Assembly (NCBI RefSeq): GCF_007004765.1 | Contig: NZ_VIKR01000002.1 | Location: 620,001-684,000, forward strand | Origin: Aliikangiella marina | GTDB lineage: Bacteria > Pseudomonadota > Gammaproteobacteria > Enterobacterales > Kangiellaceae | Reading direction: 5' to 3' | Length of the DNA stretch: 64,000 nt | In this document: piece after piece, positions 1 through 8,534 of the stretch | Layout: the number at the start of each line of letters is the position of its first letter | Numbering within the stretch: the stretch's first letter is position 1 | Program-made: the position numbers and the translations under genes | The notes under the pieces: generated by a model | Told to the model about the DNA's origin: nothing | The model's database searches: none | What the model saw: only the letters and a program-made list of their open reading frames with translations

Positions 1-181
1 CGATTATATCGCGGTAGGAGACTTCGAAGGATATATTCATTGGTTGTCTCGTCGTGATGGTACTCTAGTGAGCCGAGAACATATCGATTCTTCCGGTTTC
101 GGTGGAACACCAATTGTTGTCGATGACAAATTGATCCTTTTAAGTCATAGCGGTACGCTTTACGCGGTTAAGAAAACATAA
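1..181 (+). CDS. bamB: BamB, outer-membrane assembly lipoprotein (3' end only)
   Basis: The reading frame is open from base 2 to a TAA at 179-181 and encodes the last 59 residues. The end contains a PQQ/WD-like blade pattern ([15 protein letters not shown], then GTLYAVKKT at the terminus) typical of the last propeller blades of BamB (YfgL). BamB is the eight-bladed beta-propeller lipoprotein of the BAM complex that inserts beta-barrel proteins into the outer membrane. The assignment is reinforced by der starting 11 bp downstream, the usual bamB-der order in gammaproteobacteria. The 5' part lies outside the window, so signal peptide and lipobox cannot be seen. Confidence 0.85.
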   Translation, partial: DYIAVGDFEGYIHWLSRRDGTLVSREHIDSSGFGGTPIVVDDKLILLSHSGTLYAVKKT

Positions 182-191
182 GGTAATACTC

Positions 192-1619
192 ATGCTACCA
201 GTGATAGCCTTGGTCGGGCGTCCAAACGTTGGTAAATCGACTTTATTTAATCGGTTTACTCGAACTCGAGATGCACTGGTAGCTGACCTTCCAGGTCTCA
301 CACGTGACCGTCAATATGGTCATGCACTATTGCAAAACAATCCTTTTATTATTATCGATACCGGTGGTATTACCGGCGGTGAAGTTGGCGTTGATGGATT
401 AATGGCTGAGCAGTCAATGCAAGCTGTTAGAGAAGCCGACATTACCCTTTTTATTGTGAATGCTCGAGAAGGTTTAACTCCCGTTGATGAAGCGATAGCG
501 ACTCAACTTCGTGCGGAAAACAAAACCATCCATCTGGTCGTTAACAAAGTTGACGGACTTGACCAGAATACGGTGTTGGCAGACTTTTATCGTTTGGGAT
601 TTGATTCCGTTTCGGCAATCGCTGCGGCTCATGGTCGTGGCGTCGGGAAGTTGATTGATAACGTCATCTTACCCGCTGCTAATATCGATCCGGACCTGGA
701 AGAAACTGAAACCGTTGATTCGGAAGATGACCCTGAAAAAGGTCCAAAATTGGCGATTATTGGGCGACCTAACGTCGGCAAATCTACATTGGTTAACCGA
801 ATGTTGGGAGAGGAGAGGGTTGTTGTTTACGATATGCCCGGCACGACCCGTGATTCGATTTATATCGAAATGGAGCGCCGAAACAAGCAGTACACTTTAA
901 TCGACACAGCGGGCGTTAGAAAACGCGGTAAGGTCCATGAAGCTGTCGAAAAGTTTTCGGTATTAAAAACTTTACAAGCGATTAATGACGCAAACGTTGT
1001 CATTATGATTTTTGACGCAAGAGAGGGAATCACAGAGCAAGATTTGAACTTGCTAGGTTTTGCCATTGATGCAGGTCGTTCTTTGGTTCTTGGCGTCAAC
1101 AAGTGGGACAACATGTCGGAAGACAAGCGTGAAGCTGTTAAAGAAGCAATCGCTCGTCGTCTTCATTTCGCTGACTTTGCTCGGATAAAGTTTATTTCTG
1201 CGCTTCATGGTACGAATGTCGGCCACTTATGGGAAGCCGTTGATGAAGCATATGCCAGTGCAAGAGTTAAAATGACGTCCTCCAAACTGACGCGTGTTTT
1301 AGAAATGGCGGTAGCAAAGCATCAACCACCAGCCAGCGGGCGTTTTAAGATCAAGCTAAGATACGCACACCCGGGTGGACACAATCCCCCAAGAATAGTT
1401 GTACATGGTAATCAAACCAAGTCACTTCCCAAATCATATGTTCGCTATTTAGAAAAAAGTTTCCGAGAGGCCTTAAAAGTGGTTGGTACGCCGATCAAAT
1501 TTGAGCTTAAAGAAAGCAAGAATCCTTATGAAGGTAAGAAACAAAAAGTCACTAAAGAGCTTATGGATAAGGCGCGACGGAATCGAAAAAAGTACAAAAG
1601 TTTTTCTAAAAAACGATAG
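192..1619 (+). CDS. der: GTPase Der (EngA), ribosome assembly
   Basis: This is a 475-residue double GTPase needed for maturation of the 50S ribosomal subunit in the cytoplasm. Two complete G domains are visible: G1 (GRPNVGKST) near residues 9-17 with DTGG near 57 and NKVD near 118, and a second G1 near 191-199 with DTAG near 238 and NKWD near 303. An acidic linker separates them, and a KH-like C-terminal domain ends in a lysine/arginine-rich tail. Length is close to the family norm. It follows bamB by 11 bp and is probably co-transcribed with it. All key GTP-binding residues are intact. Confidence 0.98.
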   Translation: MLPVIALVGRPNVGKSTLFNRFTRTRDALVADLPGLTRDRQYGHALLQNNPFIIIDTGGITGGEVGVDGLMAEQSMQAVREADITLFIVNAREGLTPVDEAIATQLRAENKTIHLVVNKVDGLDQNTVLADFYRLGFDSVSAIAAAHGRGVGKLIDNVILPAANIDPDLEETETVDSEDDPEKGPKLAIIGRPNVGKSTLVNRMLGEERVVVYDMPGTTRDSIYIEMERRNKQYTLIDTAGVRKRGKVHEAVEKFSVLKTLQAINDANVVIMIFDAREGITEQDLNLLGFAIDAGRSLVLGVNKWDNMSEDKREAVKEAIARRLHFADFARIKFISALHGTNVGHLWEAVDEAYASARVKMTSSKLTRVLEMAVAKHQPPASGRFKIKLRYAHPGGHNPPRIVVHGNQTKSLPKSYVRYLEKSFREALKVVGTPIKFELKESKNPYEGKKQKVTKELMDKARRNRKKYKSFSKKR

Positions 1620-1939
1620 TCCCATTCGCATGGCTAGTTTTGCTGTCTACCAAAAGGGCGCAACACTGGCCTGTGGAGTGGGATAAAGTTTACCACTCAT
1701 TCTTGAATTACCTCTGCAGACCTTCATAGTCATAGCTTTTCCAATCATTTGACAACACATTTTGTAAAAGGCAAAGTGTTGTAAAAGATTAAGTGATGTA
1801 AAAAGCTACCCGATCGAAAAAGCAACGAGATCGATAAAGCAACAAGATCAAAAAAACACGCGACTATAGCGGTACTGTTGTTTAGTTGACCTTATCGCAA
1901 CAACCGATAAATCGCAAAGACTTAAGGGTGAAAATAATA
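1620..1939. other. Intergenic region der-dipeptidase
   Basis: About 320 bases without a supported gene. It holds an AT-rich stretch with an imperfect tandem repeat (listed separately) and the ribosome-binding site AAGGGTG upstream of the dipeptidase ATG. I see no convincing terminator for der and no strong -35/-10 pair. Confidence 0.5.
1812..1860. repeat. Imperfect 17-bp tandem repeat, about three copies
   Basis: Units start at 1812, 1829 and 1846. Units 1 and 2 share GATCGA(A/T)AAAGCAACRA with two differences; unit 3 is shorter and more decayed (GATCAAAAAAACACG). The array sits just upstream of the dipeptidase gene. Seen directly; function unknown. Confidence 0.6.
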
Positions 1940-3241
1940 ATGACTAAATTACCAATAAAAAACATTCCATTTCAACTGGCAAAATCGCTAGCAATCGGAC
2001 TTACTATTGTATCACTCGCGGCTTGTCAGCCTGGTGAAAACAGCCAAGAAAAAAATACCACTGCTGCCGATACTTCAAATAAAAAGCCTGTAACTGAGCA
2101 ACGCTCATCTCAAGTTTCGACTTCTGCCGCTGAACTTGCGCAAAAATATATTATTGCCGATCTTCATGTCGATGTTCCTTATCGCTTAGAAAATAAGTTT
2201 GAAGATGTCGCTAAGGCTACGGAAAGTGGTGACTTTGACTACCCAAGGGCAGTCGAGGGTGGATTAAATGCGCCTTTCATGTCGATATATATTCCCGCGA
2301 AGCTTCAAGAAGAGGGAGGCAGTAAGGCGTTAGCTGATAAGTTGATTGATGGGATCGAAAAGTTAATAACCGATTCCCCAGATAAATTCGCACCAGGTCG
2401 CTCAGTTGCTGAGGTCGAAGCTGCGTTTAAAAAGGGACTGATTGCATTACCGTTGGGTATGGAAAATGGTAGTCCATTAGAAGGAAAACTAGAGAACCTC
2501 GAACATTTTTATAAACGTGGAATTCGCTATATTACTCTGGCACATTCTAAAGCCAATCATATTTCTGATTCTTCCTATGATGAAAATCGACCAGCCAAAG
2601 GTTTGACAGAATTTGGCAAGAAGCTCATTACTGAAATGAATAACATCGGCATAATGATCGATATCTCGCATGTCTCGGATGAAGCGTTTTTTCAAGTTAT
2701 GCAATTGAGTAATGTTCCCGCAATCGCCTCTCATTCTTCAGCAAGACATTTCACACCAGGATTTGAACGAAACATGAGTGATGACATGATTAAACTGCTT
2801 GCAGAGAAAGGTGGCGTAATCTTCATAAACTTTGGCTCGACTTTTGTTTCTCAAAAATCACGTGATAATTGGGACAAATATTCTGCTGCCCGTAAAGCGT
2901 TTATGGAAGAAAACAAGGTTGCTCAAAACAGTGAAGAAGTGAAGCAGTTTACCGCGGAGTATCGTCAAGCCACGCCATTTGAGTTTGCAACAACAGAAGA
3001 CGTTCTCGACCATTTTGATCATGTCGTCAAGTTAGTTGGGATAGACCATGTCGGTATCGGTTCTGACTATGATGGAGTCGGCGACAGTTTGCCGACAGGT
3101 TTGAAAGATGTGTCGACTTATCCAAACTTAATCCAAGGGTTAATAGACCGTGGCTACAGCGAACAAGATATCGCTAAAATATTATCCGGTAACTTGATGC
3201 GAGTTTGGAAGCAAGTGGAAGACTACGCGGCTAATAATTAA
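1940..3241 (+). CDS. Membrane dipeptidase, peptidase family M19, lipoprotein
   Basis: This 433-residue protein belongs to the renal/membrane dipeptidase family (M19), zinc enzymes that cleave dipeptides. The N-terminus is a lipoprotein signal with lipobox LAAC (Cys29), so the enzyme should be anchored facing the periplasm. Metal-site signatures are present in order: DLHVD, a Glu in PLGMENGS, the two histidines in DISHVSDE and ASHSSARH, and GIGSDYDG. An in-frame TTG lies 54 bp upstream, but the ATG at 1940 has AAGGGTG about 9 bases before it and gives a normal signal peptide. The gene is monocistronic and ends in a hairpin terminator. The natural substrate is not shown by sequence. Confidence 0.93.
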   Translation: MTKLPIKNIPFQLAKSLAIGLTIVSLAACQPGENSQEKNTTAADTSNKKPVTEQRSSQVSTSAAELAQKYIIADLHVDVPYRLENKFEDVAKATESGDFDYPRAVEGGLNAPFMSIYIPAKLQEEGGSKALADKLIDGIEKLITDSPDKFAPGRSVAEVEAAFKKGLIALPLGMENGSPLEGKLENLEHFYKRGIRYITLAHSKANHISDSSYDENRPAKGLTEFGKKLITEMNNIGIMIDISHVSDEAFFQVMQLSNVPAIASHSSARHFTPGFERNMSDDMIKLLAEKGGVIFINFGSTFVSQKSRDNWDKYSAARKAFMEENKVAQNSEEVKQFTAEYRQATPFEFATTEDVLDHFDHVVKLVGIDHVGIGSDYDGVGDSLPTGLKDVSTYPNLIQGLIDRGYSEQDIAKILSGNLMRVWKQVEDYAANN

Positions 3242-3265
3242 CATCGATTGTACCGATAAAATATC

Positions 3266-3295
3266 AGCCTTCATGCAGTAGGGTGAAGGCTTTTT
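3266..3295 (+). terminator. Rho-independent terminator after the M19 dipeptidase
   Basis: An 8-bp stem AGCCTTCA/TGAAGGCT (3266-3273 with 3284-3291) with a 10-base loop is followed by a T run to 3295. It separates the dipeptidase from the convergent mgtE gene. Confidence 0.8.
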
Positions 3296-3314
3296 ACAAT
3301 AAAGAAACTGTCGT

Positions 3315-4700
3315 TTATAAGAAAAATACAGTAGCTAGACCGAGAAAGGCGAAAAAACCAACCATGTCAGTGACGGTGGTTAACACAACACCGCCCGACA
3401 GCGCTGGGTCGATATCCATTTTAGTCATCATTACCGGTAATATCGCGCCAAAGGTAGCACCTGCGATTAAGTTGATTACCATTGCGCCGGCAATAGTAAT
3501 ACCCAGGTAGGTGGCATGTTCAGAATGTTGCACAAAGTGAAACCATAAAAATACGCTCATCCCAACAACCAGCGACCATAGTAAACCATTCAATACTGAC
3601 ACGCCCAACTCTTTCATCATCAACCAGCGAAAGTTGTTATCGCTTATGTGACCAACACTCATCCCTCGGATAACGAGCGTTAAGGTTTGCGTACCGGCGA
3701 TACCGCCCATACTTGGGACGATAGGTTGCAAAATCGCCAATGCTGTCACTGCGGCGATTGTCTCTTCAAATACGCCAATAACGCTTGCAGCGACCATCAC
3801 GGTGATCAAATTGATACCTAGCCATACTGCCCGCCGTTTAGCACTCGTTACAACCGGGGCAAAGGTATCGTCATTCTCATCAAGCCCAGCCATACTCATC
3901 AACGAGTGATCGGCATCTTCGATAATAACGTCAACGACGTCATCGATGGTGATACGACCGAGAAGCTCACCATCTTTCCCAATAACTGGCGCAGAAATTA
4001 AATCACGTCTTTCAAAAACACGTGCCACCTCATCATCAGGTTGGTCAACAGGGATCGGGTGGATATCTTTTTCCAGAACCTGCTCAACAGTTTCGTCTGG
4101 TTGGCTAGTGATTAGGGTCGATAAGCTGACAGAGCCGATAAACTTGTCTTCAGAGTCCACCACATAAATACAATCGGTTGCTACTGGCAATTCGCCTTTC
4201 ATGCGCAAATAACGGAGCACCACTTCAATAGTCACCAATGGCCGCACGGTGACCAAATCGGTGTTCATTAATCCGCCAGCAGTATCTTCTGGATAACTAA
4301 GCGCATGCTCGACGCGATGTCTGTCTTGCACCCGCATTGAGGCGAGAACTTCTTTTACAATCTTATCGGGCAGATCACCAAGTATGTCCGCTTGGTCATC
4401 GACTTCGAGATGTCGCGTTGCAGCAGCGAGTTCCGCCGGTTCCATATTCGCAGCATATTCGTTTCTGATCTCATCATCCAAGAATTGCAGGACTTGTCCT
4501 TCACGTTCCGTATTAATGAGACGCCAAAGAATATTTCTTTCTTTGGGCGGAGTCGATTCTAAAAAGTGTGCAACATCTGCTGCGGGTAATTCATTTAGCA
4601 TCATTCGTACTTGCATAAACATGCCGCTCTGGAGCGCTTCATTTAAGCGCTGGAGCTGATCACTACTGTGTTCATTTTCAAAGTGTTCCAGTATTGGCAT
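3315..4700 (-). CDS. mgtE: Magnesium transporter MgtE
   Basis: This 461-residue protein is a MgtE-type Mg2+ channel of the inner membrane. It shows an N-terminal helical domain (first ~130 residues, with LPDKIVKEVLASM), a pair of CBS domains (roughly 135-255, PVIGKDGELLGRITIDDVVD) that sense cytoplasmic Mg2+, a plug helix, and a C-terminal membrane domain of about five helices containing conserved proline/glycine-rich segments such as LQPIVPSMGGIAG. Length is normal. It stands alone between convergent dipeptidase and divergent yajQ. I saw no Mg2+ riboswitch in its leader. Confidence 0.95.
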   Translation of the reverse strand: MPILEHFENEHSSDQLQRLNEALQSGMFMQVRMMLNELPAADVAHFLESTPPKERNILWRLINTEREGQVLQFLDDEIRNEYAANMEPAELAAATRHLEVDDQADILGDLPDKIVKEVLASMRVQDRHRVEHALSYPEDTAGGLMNTDLVTVRPLVTIEVVLRYLRMKGELPVATDCIYVVDSEDKFIGSVSLSTLITSQPDETVEQVLEKDIHPIPVDQPDDEVARVFERRDLISAPVIGKDGELLGRITIDDVVDVIIEDADHSLMSMAGLDENDDTFAPVVTSAKRRAVWLGINLITVMVAASVIGVFEETIAAVTALAILQPIVPSMGGIAGTQTLTLVIRGMSVGHISDNNFRWLMMKELGVSVLNGLLWSLVVGMSVFLWFHFVQHSEHATYLGITIAGAMVINLIAGATFGAILPVMMTKMDIDPALSGGVVLTTVTDMVGFFAFLGLATVFFL

Positions 4701-5024
4701 TGTTTGTCAGGTTTGTGTTAGCTAAATAGAGAAGGACAGTCGACCGCGTAAGGTCTGGCGAAATTATCACAAGTTATTGAAAAACTGTCCAATTTTTCTT
4801 TGTTATAAATCTAAGTATAGGCGGTTTTGACTATTTCGCGTGACAAACTTGTGAACGATAAAGCAACTCATGATAAGTCGGTATTCTTGTGGTATGAGAA
4901 ATTTTTGAATCTCAAAAACAAACCTCTCTTCTTAGGACTGACGAGCTAGCCTTTTAAAATGACATATGATAAAACATCCCAATCTTTTTCAAAGTTAACC
5001 ACTTTACACTTGTAGGACGCAAAC
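4701..5024. other. Divergent intergenic region mgtE / yajQ
   Basis: About 324 AT-rich bases that must hold the promoters of both genes. A TATAAA-like box is near 4804-4809 but without a well-spaced -35. No riboswitch-like structure, small gene or repeat was recognised. Confidence 0.4.
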
Positions 5025-5507
5025 ATGCCATCATTTGATATTGTCTCCGAGCTTGATACACATGAATTATCGAATGCCGTTGACCAAGCCAACCGCGAAG
5101 TATCGTCACGTTTTGACTTAAAGGATACCGGCGCAAAATTTGAGCACCAAGATAACTTGGTAAAGATTACTGCCGAGGGTGACTTTCAAGTCAAACAGCT
5201 GCGAGATATTTTACGAGGTAAATTAGTTAAGCGAAATATTGATCCTAATTGCATGGACCCAAAAGATATCGACATCACCGGTAAAATTGCGAGACAAGAT
5301 ATCGTCATAAGGGAAGGAATTGACCAGCCTTTAGCGAAGAAAATTGTTAAGTTGATCAAGGACTCAAAGATGAAAGTACAGGCCTCTATCCAAGGGGACA
5401 AGGTTAGGGTAAATGGTAAGAAACGGGATGACTTGCAACAAGCCATTCAGTTAATAAAGCAGGCAGAACTTGAGTGGCCTTTGCAGTTCAATAATTTTAG
5501 AGATTAA
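5025..5507 (+). CDS. yajQ: YajQ family nucleotide-binding protein
   Basis: A 160-residue cytoplasmic protein of the UPF0234/YajQ family, recognised from its start ([20 protein letters not shown]) and the [15 protein letters not shown] segment near the C-terminus. Family knowledge: two ferredoxin-like domains that bind nucleotides; the Xanthomonas member binds cyclic di-GMP and acts as a transcriptional co-regulator. The full family length is present. It converges with the diguanylate-cyclase-like gene downstream, a suggestive but unproven neighbour for a c-di-GMP effector. A short hairpin (5513-5529) lies between them. Confidence 0.95.
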   Translation: MPSFDIVSELDTHELSNAVDQANREVSSRFDLKDTGAKFEHQDNLVKITAEGDFQVKQLRDILRGKLVKRNIDPNCMDPKDIDITGKIARQDIVIREGIDQPLAKKIVKLIKDSKMKVQASIQGDKVRVNGKKRDDLQQAIQLIKQAELEWPLQFNNFRD

Positions 5508-5535
5508 TCAAGCTTTACAGTCAGTAAAGGCATAA

Positions 5536-7242
5536 TTAAGCAGTGCTAGCGAGTAGCGAACTTTGTCTTAACAAATGATACTGTTGAGACGAACTGCTTG
5601 CTTTAGCTAATGCGTAGTTTGCATCCTGAATGATGTGAGACACCGACATATGAAGTTCCGGGTTGTAAATAACGCCTCCTATCCTGGCATCGACATAGAG
5701 CTCAATATCTTTATTAATGGGCTGTTGAATATTGATGAGTTCATCATAGATTCGTTGTAGATTACCTTCGGCAAACTCTTCTTTGGTTATCGACGAGGCG
5801 ACACAAAACTGTTCATCGCTGAATCGGCAAATAAGGTCATAGGGTCTTAGGACTTTAGTGAGTGAGTTGCTGACAGTTGAAAGCAAATGATTGCCGATAC
5901 TGTAACCGTAATTAATACTAATCCGTTTTGCTTGTTGTATGTCAATTACCGCTACAAGCAGCATGCCGTCGCCACGGTTACAGCGTTGCATTTCTTCAGA
6001 GAGTCGTTGGAAAAATGCGGGGCGAAGAAGCGTTCCTGTCAAATGGTCATAAGTAGAGCCTTTAAAATAATGCCAGTACTTATGGGTGAGGATTAAAGTA
6101 AAGGTGATTGATACGAGTGCTGATACAATAGGGACTATAGCTGGCCGCTGGACTAAATTTAGCTCGAAGGAACCCGCCGAATACATCAGTGAGTCATAGC
6201 AAAGTGTCAACCAACCGAAAGCACTGGTGGTCATCATTAACCATGCGTATCGTCTTTGTTTATGGGCCGCAATGAATAGCGCGCTACCAGCGACAAAGAA
6301 ATTGATAATGATTAATAGCCAATAGTTGATTTCAGCTAATTGACGCATTTGAGTTGCATCTGGCCAAATAATCATGACGAGTCCCGAGACCCCCATAACA
6401 TAAAGACCAATCGCATAGATACGCCGAATTTCTAATTCGAAGAAATGAAAAAGATAAAGTGATAAGGATATTATTGCAGCATTGAGCATGAATATTTCAA
6501 GTTTAAACAACGAACTTAAATCTAAATCAAGATGCACTGGTAGATTCGAGCGAGCTATAGATAGTGATGCGAGCGAGAGTAAGAAAAACATAAAATACAA
6601 TGTTTCATAGTTTCCCTTAAGGACAATAAAATAAAAAATCGGGAAAACCATTAGCATGATTAAAATAGCGGAGATGACAACAAAAACGTAATCTTGCTCT
6701 TGGATGTTTTCATTAAAGGCGACAAAGTTACCGATCATCGGCGCGGCAGTTTGAATTCCTGGTCGCTGGCGAGAGCTATGAGTGATGATTTCAATGCGAT
6801 TAAACTGGTTATATTTGAGGATTTCGTTAGGAATAAAATAAACTCTTTGCCGTCGATAGGCAGATTCAAAGTTTGGAGGAAATTGTCCCATGTTGCCTAT
6901 TTGCTGTTCATTAATGAGGACCTTATCTGCGTCATCAATATTTTTTATCCAAATACCGAGCGGTTGAGATTTTAGTTCACTCGAGATAATAAACTCCTTT
7001 ACGTAACTTTGGTGGGTTATAGAAGGGGGGAGTTTTTGAGTTAATTCAGGTAACTTTTGTTGTACGCAATCTCTGCTACTCGATTCAAAATGCAGACACA
7101 CAGTCCACCCATGCGATAATTCAACGGGAATATTATTAACAAGTTGTGCGCCAAGTATTGGTTGAGTTGCGGTTAAGATGAGAATACTGAAGAGACATTT
7201 TAATCCCGCTAGATTTAATCCTGCTAGATTGAGAATCTTCAT
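5536..7242 (-). CDS. Membrane GGDEF-domain protein (7TMR-DISM type) with degenerate active site
   Basis: A 568-residue membrane protein: signal peptide, a periplasmic all-beta sensor of about 150 residues, roughly seven transmembrane helices (about 180-390), then a cytoplasmic GGDEF domain (about 400-560). The layout matches 7TMR-DISM diguanylate cyclases. The catalytic GGDEF loop reads SDEQF within CRFSDEQFCVAS, losing both glycines and the metal/catalytic acidic pattern, so c-di-GMP synthesis is unlikely; a binding or scaffolding role is inferred. The signal peptide carries a 5-residue duplication (NLAGL twice). It lies 29 bp after a BPSS1780-type membrane gene, probably the same transcript. 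Confidence 0.85.
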   Translation of the reverse strand: MKILNLAGLNLAGLKCLFSILILTATQPILGAQLVNNIPVELSHGWTVCLHFESSSRDCVQQKLPELTQKLPPSITHQSYVKEFIISSELKSQPLGIWIKNIDDADKVLINEQQIGNMGQFPPNFESAYRRQRVYFIPNEILKYNQFNRIEIITHSSRQRPGIQTAAPMIGNFVAFNENIQEQDYVFVVISAILIMLMVFPIFYFIVLKGNYETLYFMFFLLSLASLSIARSNLPVHLDLDLSSLFKLEIFMLNAAIISLSLYLFHFFELEIRRIYAIGLYVMGVSGLVMIIWPDATQMRQLAEINYWLLIIINFFVAGSALFIAAHKQRRYAWLMMTTSAFGWLTLCYDSLMYSAGSFELNLVQRPAIVPIVSALVSITFTLILTHKYWHYFKGSTYDHLTGTLLRPAFFQRLSEEMQRCNRGDGMLLVAVIDIQQAKRISINYGYSIGNHLLSTVSNSLTKVLRPYDLICRFSDEQFCVASSITKEEFAEGNLQRIYDELINIQQPINKDIELYVDARIGGVIYNPELHMSVSHIIQDANYALAKASSSSQQYHLLRQSSLLASTA

Positions 7243-7271
7243 AAACTTGTTGCCTGTCAGTCTGAGCTTTT

Positions 7272-8156
7272 TTAAACAATTAAACTATCTGAGTTTTCGT
7301 CAATATCAACATCGTCAGAGTTTTCTTTTGGATGATTTAACCCGGGAAAAATATCTTCAAAAGATGTGTAAATTGACGCAATCAAAATACTATTAAAAAT
7401 AAGCATCAGTAAAAAGTTAAGAAAAAGATTTAGAATAGGGAATAACAACCCTACTAGCGATACAATAATTGATAGAAATAAAATTCCAAACACGCAGACA
7501 ATGCCATAAATTAAAAAAGGCAAAGAGTTAAACGCACAAGCCTTTAAACTTTTCATCATCGCTTCTACTGGCTTTTCATGAAACAAAACGGCTAACGCTG
7601 GCGCAAACCAAAAAGCCATCAATACCGGAATCAAAAATCCCATTGAGATAAGTGTTGGCATTAACAATGACTTCATTAATTGCATTGCGGCTTGTTGGTC
7701 ATTAGCAACCTGTTGAATTTCTTCGTTAGTTGGAAACTTAAAGCCGAGTAGCTCACTGAAGCTGAGGCCGATCATACTACTAATAAATACGCCACCGAAA
7801 TACAATAAACCAATAATGCACAAGGTTGCGGTATTAGTCTCGAATCCTGCGAATAAATGCTGGATATGAAATTTTTTGTACTGATAGAGCTGATGACTGC
7901 CTATCATCAGACCACCAAGATAGAGCGAAGTGAGCATAAATGAAGCTGGCGCAAGGGGAGGTATTAAGCCAATAACTAACAGAACGAGGATAAAAGTAAA
8001 CAGCAATAAAATCGAGCAGCTTAACCAAGCTCCCGGGTTGCGTTTGAATAATACTATCGCCCTTTTTATCCAGAGAATACCGTTGGCAGCGGGGACGATC
8101 CGATATTCGGTATCTAAAGTTGGACGTTCTGAATTTGGTAACTGCGCTTCAGTCAC
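7272..8156 (-). CDS. BPSS1780-family membrane protein
   Basis: A 294-residue polytopic inner-membrane protein of unknown function. The N-terminal segment (YRIVPAANGILWIKRAIVLFKRNPGAWL) matches the BPSS1780/YciC-like pattern of an amphipathic region followed by about six hydrophobic helices. The C-terminal tail is acidic (DDVDIDENSD). The gene precedes the degenerate GGDEF gene by 29 bp on the same strand, suggesting one operon. No enzymatic motif is visible. Confidence 0.75.
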   Translation of the reverse strand: MTEAQLPNSERPTLDTEYRIVPAANGILWIKRAIVLFKRNPGAWLSCSILLLFTFILVLLVIGLIPPLAPASFMLTSLYLGGLMIGSHQLYQYKKFHIQHLFAGFETNTATLCIIGLLYFGGVFISSMIGLSFSELLGFKFPTNEEIQQVANDQQAAMQLMKSLLMPTLISMGFLIPVLMAFWFAPALAVLFHEKPVEAMMKSLKACAFNSLPFLIYGIVCVFGILFLSIIVSLVGLLFPILNLFLNFLLMLIFNSILIASIYTSFEDIFPGLNHPKENSDDVDIDENSDSLIV

Positions 8157-8534
8157 TAAAATTAACCTCTAAATTATGCCGTTTTATCTATCAAAACCTG
8201 TCGCTATCTTACTTTTGTCAGATCCCGAACACAAGAATTCTGAAGATTTAATGCATTTACACAAGCGTTTACAAATTAATTCGCTTTAAATGCCGATTAA
8301 CCCCCCTTAATCAACTCGTTCCATTGGGCGGTGACTAGCCACTTGTTTCTCAATAGTGATATGCTTTTGAGCTAATTTTTAGGGTGGCTGTCAAACGGTG
8401 ATGGATTAGCCTTCAATAGGGTCGATTGATCAATGAATGCAGGCTAATCGATTAAAATTAATTTAACCTCTGGATTAAGTAAAATCTGAGTTGAGACTAC
8501 CCATAAATCTTAACCTTCTAATGAGGCGCCTAAA
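8157..8534. other. Divergent intergenic region upstream of the S9 peptidase
   Basis: About 378 bases. It contains a 9-bp inverted repeat GATTAGCCT (8404-8412) and AGGCTAATC (8441-8449) flanking the small palindrome TTGATCAA, a possible operator or cruciform. The ribosome-binding site GAGG lies 8 bases before the peptidase ATG. No gene or clear -35/-10 pair was recognised. Confidence 0.45.

Noticed and set aside
4701-5024. Mg2+ riboswitch in front of mgtE
   Set aside because: No long structured leader typical of the M-box was recognised, and such elements are rare in gammaproteobacteria.
5513-5529. Hairpin between yajQ and the GGDEF gene as a strong terminator
   Set aside because: The stem CTTTAC/GTAAAG has only six AT-rich pairs and no T run, so it is at best a weak end signal.
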